5,090 nucleotides of DNA from positions 1 to 5,090 of the forward strand of contig QMKU01000130.1 of the NCBI GenBank assembly GCA_003646525.1, in the 5' to 3' direction. The notes beneath the pieces were generated by a model. It was not told where the DNA came from. It ran no database searches and saw only the letters and a program-made list of their open reading frames with translations. Numbering within the stretch: the stretch's first letter is position 1; the number at the start of each line of letters is the position of its first letter. The stretch is from Campylobacterota bacterium. GTDB lineage: Bacteria > Campylobacterota > Campylobacteria > Campylobacterales > Sulfurovaceae. Shown in pieces: positions 4,669 to 5,090 of this stretch. The position numbers and the translations under genes are program-made.

Positions 4669-5090
4669 ATGGGAAGATCACGATATAAAATATATGAACC
4701 AACACATCCACATCTTCTAACTTGTACCATTTTAAATTGGCTACCGATATTTACAAGAAAAGAAAGTGTACAAATAATAATAGATAGTTTAAAACATCTA
4801 CAAAAAGAAGAAAACCTAAAACTATATGCCTATGTCATACTTGAAAATCATTTACATATTATTGCTCAAAGCGATGATATAGGTAAGAGTATGAGACACT
4901 TTAAATCATTTACTGCAAAAGCTCTTCTAAAACTCTTACAAAAAGAGAATGCTCAAACACTATTGGAACAGTTTAGATTTTATAAAAAAGCTCATAAAAC
5001 AGATAGAACTTATCAGATATGGCAAGAGGGCTATCAGCCAAAACTCATACAGACAGATGCTATAATGATTGCTAAGATTAATTATATTCA
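4669..5090 (+). CDS. REP-associated tyrosine transposase (RAYT, Y1/HUH family), 3' end outside window
   Basis: A single-strand DNA nuclease/transposase related to IS200/IS605 TnpA (COG1943, Y1_Tnp fold) that acts on REP hairpins. The first 140 codons are open to the window edge. The N-terminus MGRSRYKIYEPTHPHLLTCT is characteristic of one RAYT subgroup. The metal-binding HUH-type motif is His61-Leu-His63 in ENHLHII, followed by the helix KSMRHFKSFTAKALLKLL (73-90) and the segment IWQEGYQPKLIQTD (117-130). The family's C-terminal YIHxNP-like helix is just beginning (KINYI), so the end of the catalytic core is not visible; members are usually about 180-190 aa. An in-frame stop at 4627-4629 makes ATG 4669 the first start. 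The bulged hairpin 50 bp upstream is its likely cognate REP. No terminal inverted repeats or accessory genes are seen. Confidence 0.9.
   Translation, partial: MGRSRYKIYEPTHPHLLTCTILNWLPIFTRKESVQIIIDSLKHLQKEENLKLYAYVILENHLHIIAQSDDIGKSMRHFKSFTAKALLKLLQKENAQTLLEQFRFYKKAHKTDRTYQIWQEGYQPKLIQTDAIMIAKINYI

Noticed and set aside
4514..4711. 65-aa minus-strand open frame across the REP-like hairpin
   Set aside because: It overlaps both the hairpin and the transposase start and has no recognisable motif; the plus-strand features explain the DNA.

Overview
The window reads as a chromosomal segment of a Campylobacterota bacterium (Sulfurovum/Sulfurimonas-like). The basis is a MobB with the wording typical of that group, a short (285 aa) class I fructose-1,6-bisphosphatase (FBPase) directly behind it, AT-rich spacers, and promoters that consist mainly of a TATAAT-type -10 box. 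No RNA gene, CRISPR array or complete insertion sequence is visible.

Left part (1-1834): the 5' end of a lipoprotein gene leaves the window on the minus strand. Divergent from it is a tight plus-strand operon, mobB - fbp - small four-cysteine protein, joined by two one-base TAATG stop/start overlaps. MobB serves molybdenum cofactor maturation and Fbp serves gluconeogenesis. The third gene has no function I recognise. A 13-bp direct repeat with a 20-bp period lies over the operon promoter.

Middle part (1800-3517): a secreted thioredoxin-fold lipoprotein with a Pro-rich tether and a CPHC active site has its own extended -10 promoter. It runs tail-to-tail into a YheT-family alpha/beta hydrolase, and the two coding regions overlap by 27 bp. 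A perfect 10-bp-stem hairpin sits just past the lipoprotein stop, inside the hydrolase gene. The hydrolase start has no Shine-Dalgarno (SD) site and a consensus -10 box only 5 bp away, so its mRNA may be leaderless.

Right part (3407-5090): divergent from the hydrolase is an exported, Ala-rich protein built from about sixteen nonapeptide units in four blocks. I do not recognise its family. Behind it lie a REP-like bulged hairpin and a REP-associated tyrosine transposase (RAYT, Y1/HUH family) that runs off the right edge, so this end is a small mobile-element-associated area. The most unusual object in the window is the nonapeptide-repeat protein; the rest is mainly ordinary housekeeping sequence with some notable regulatory architecture.
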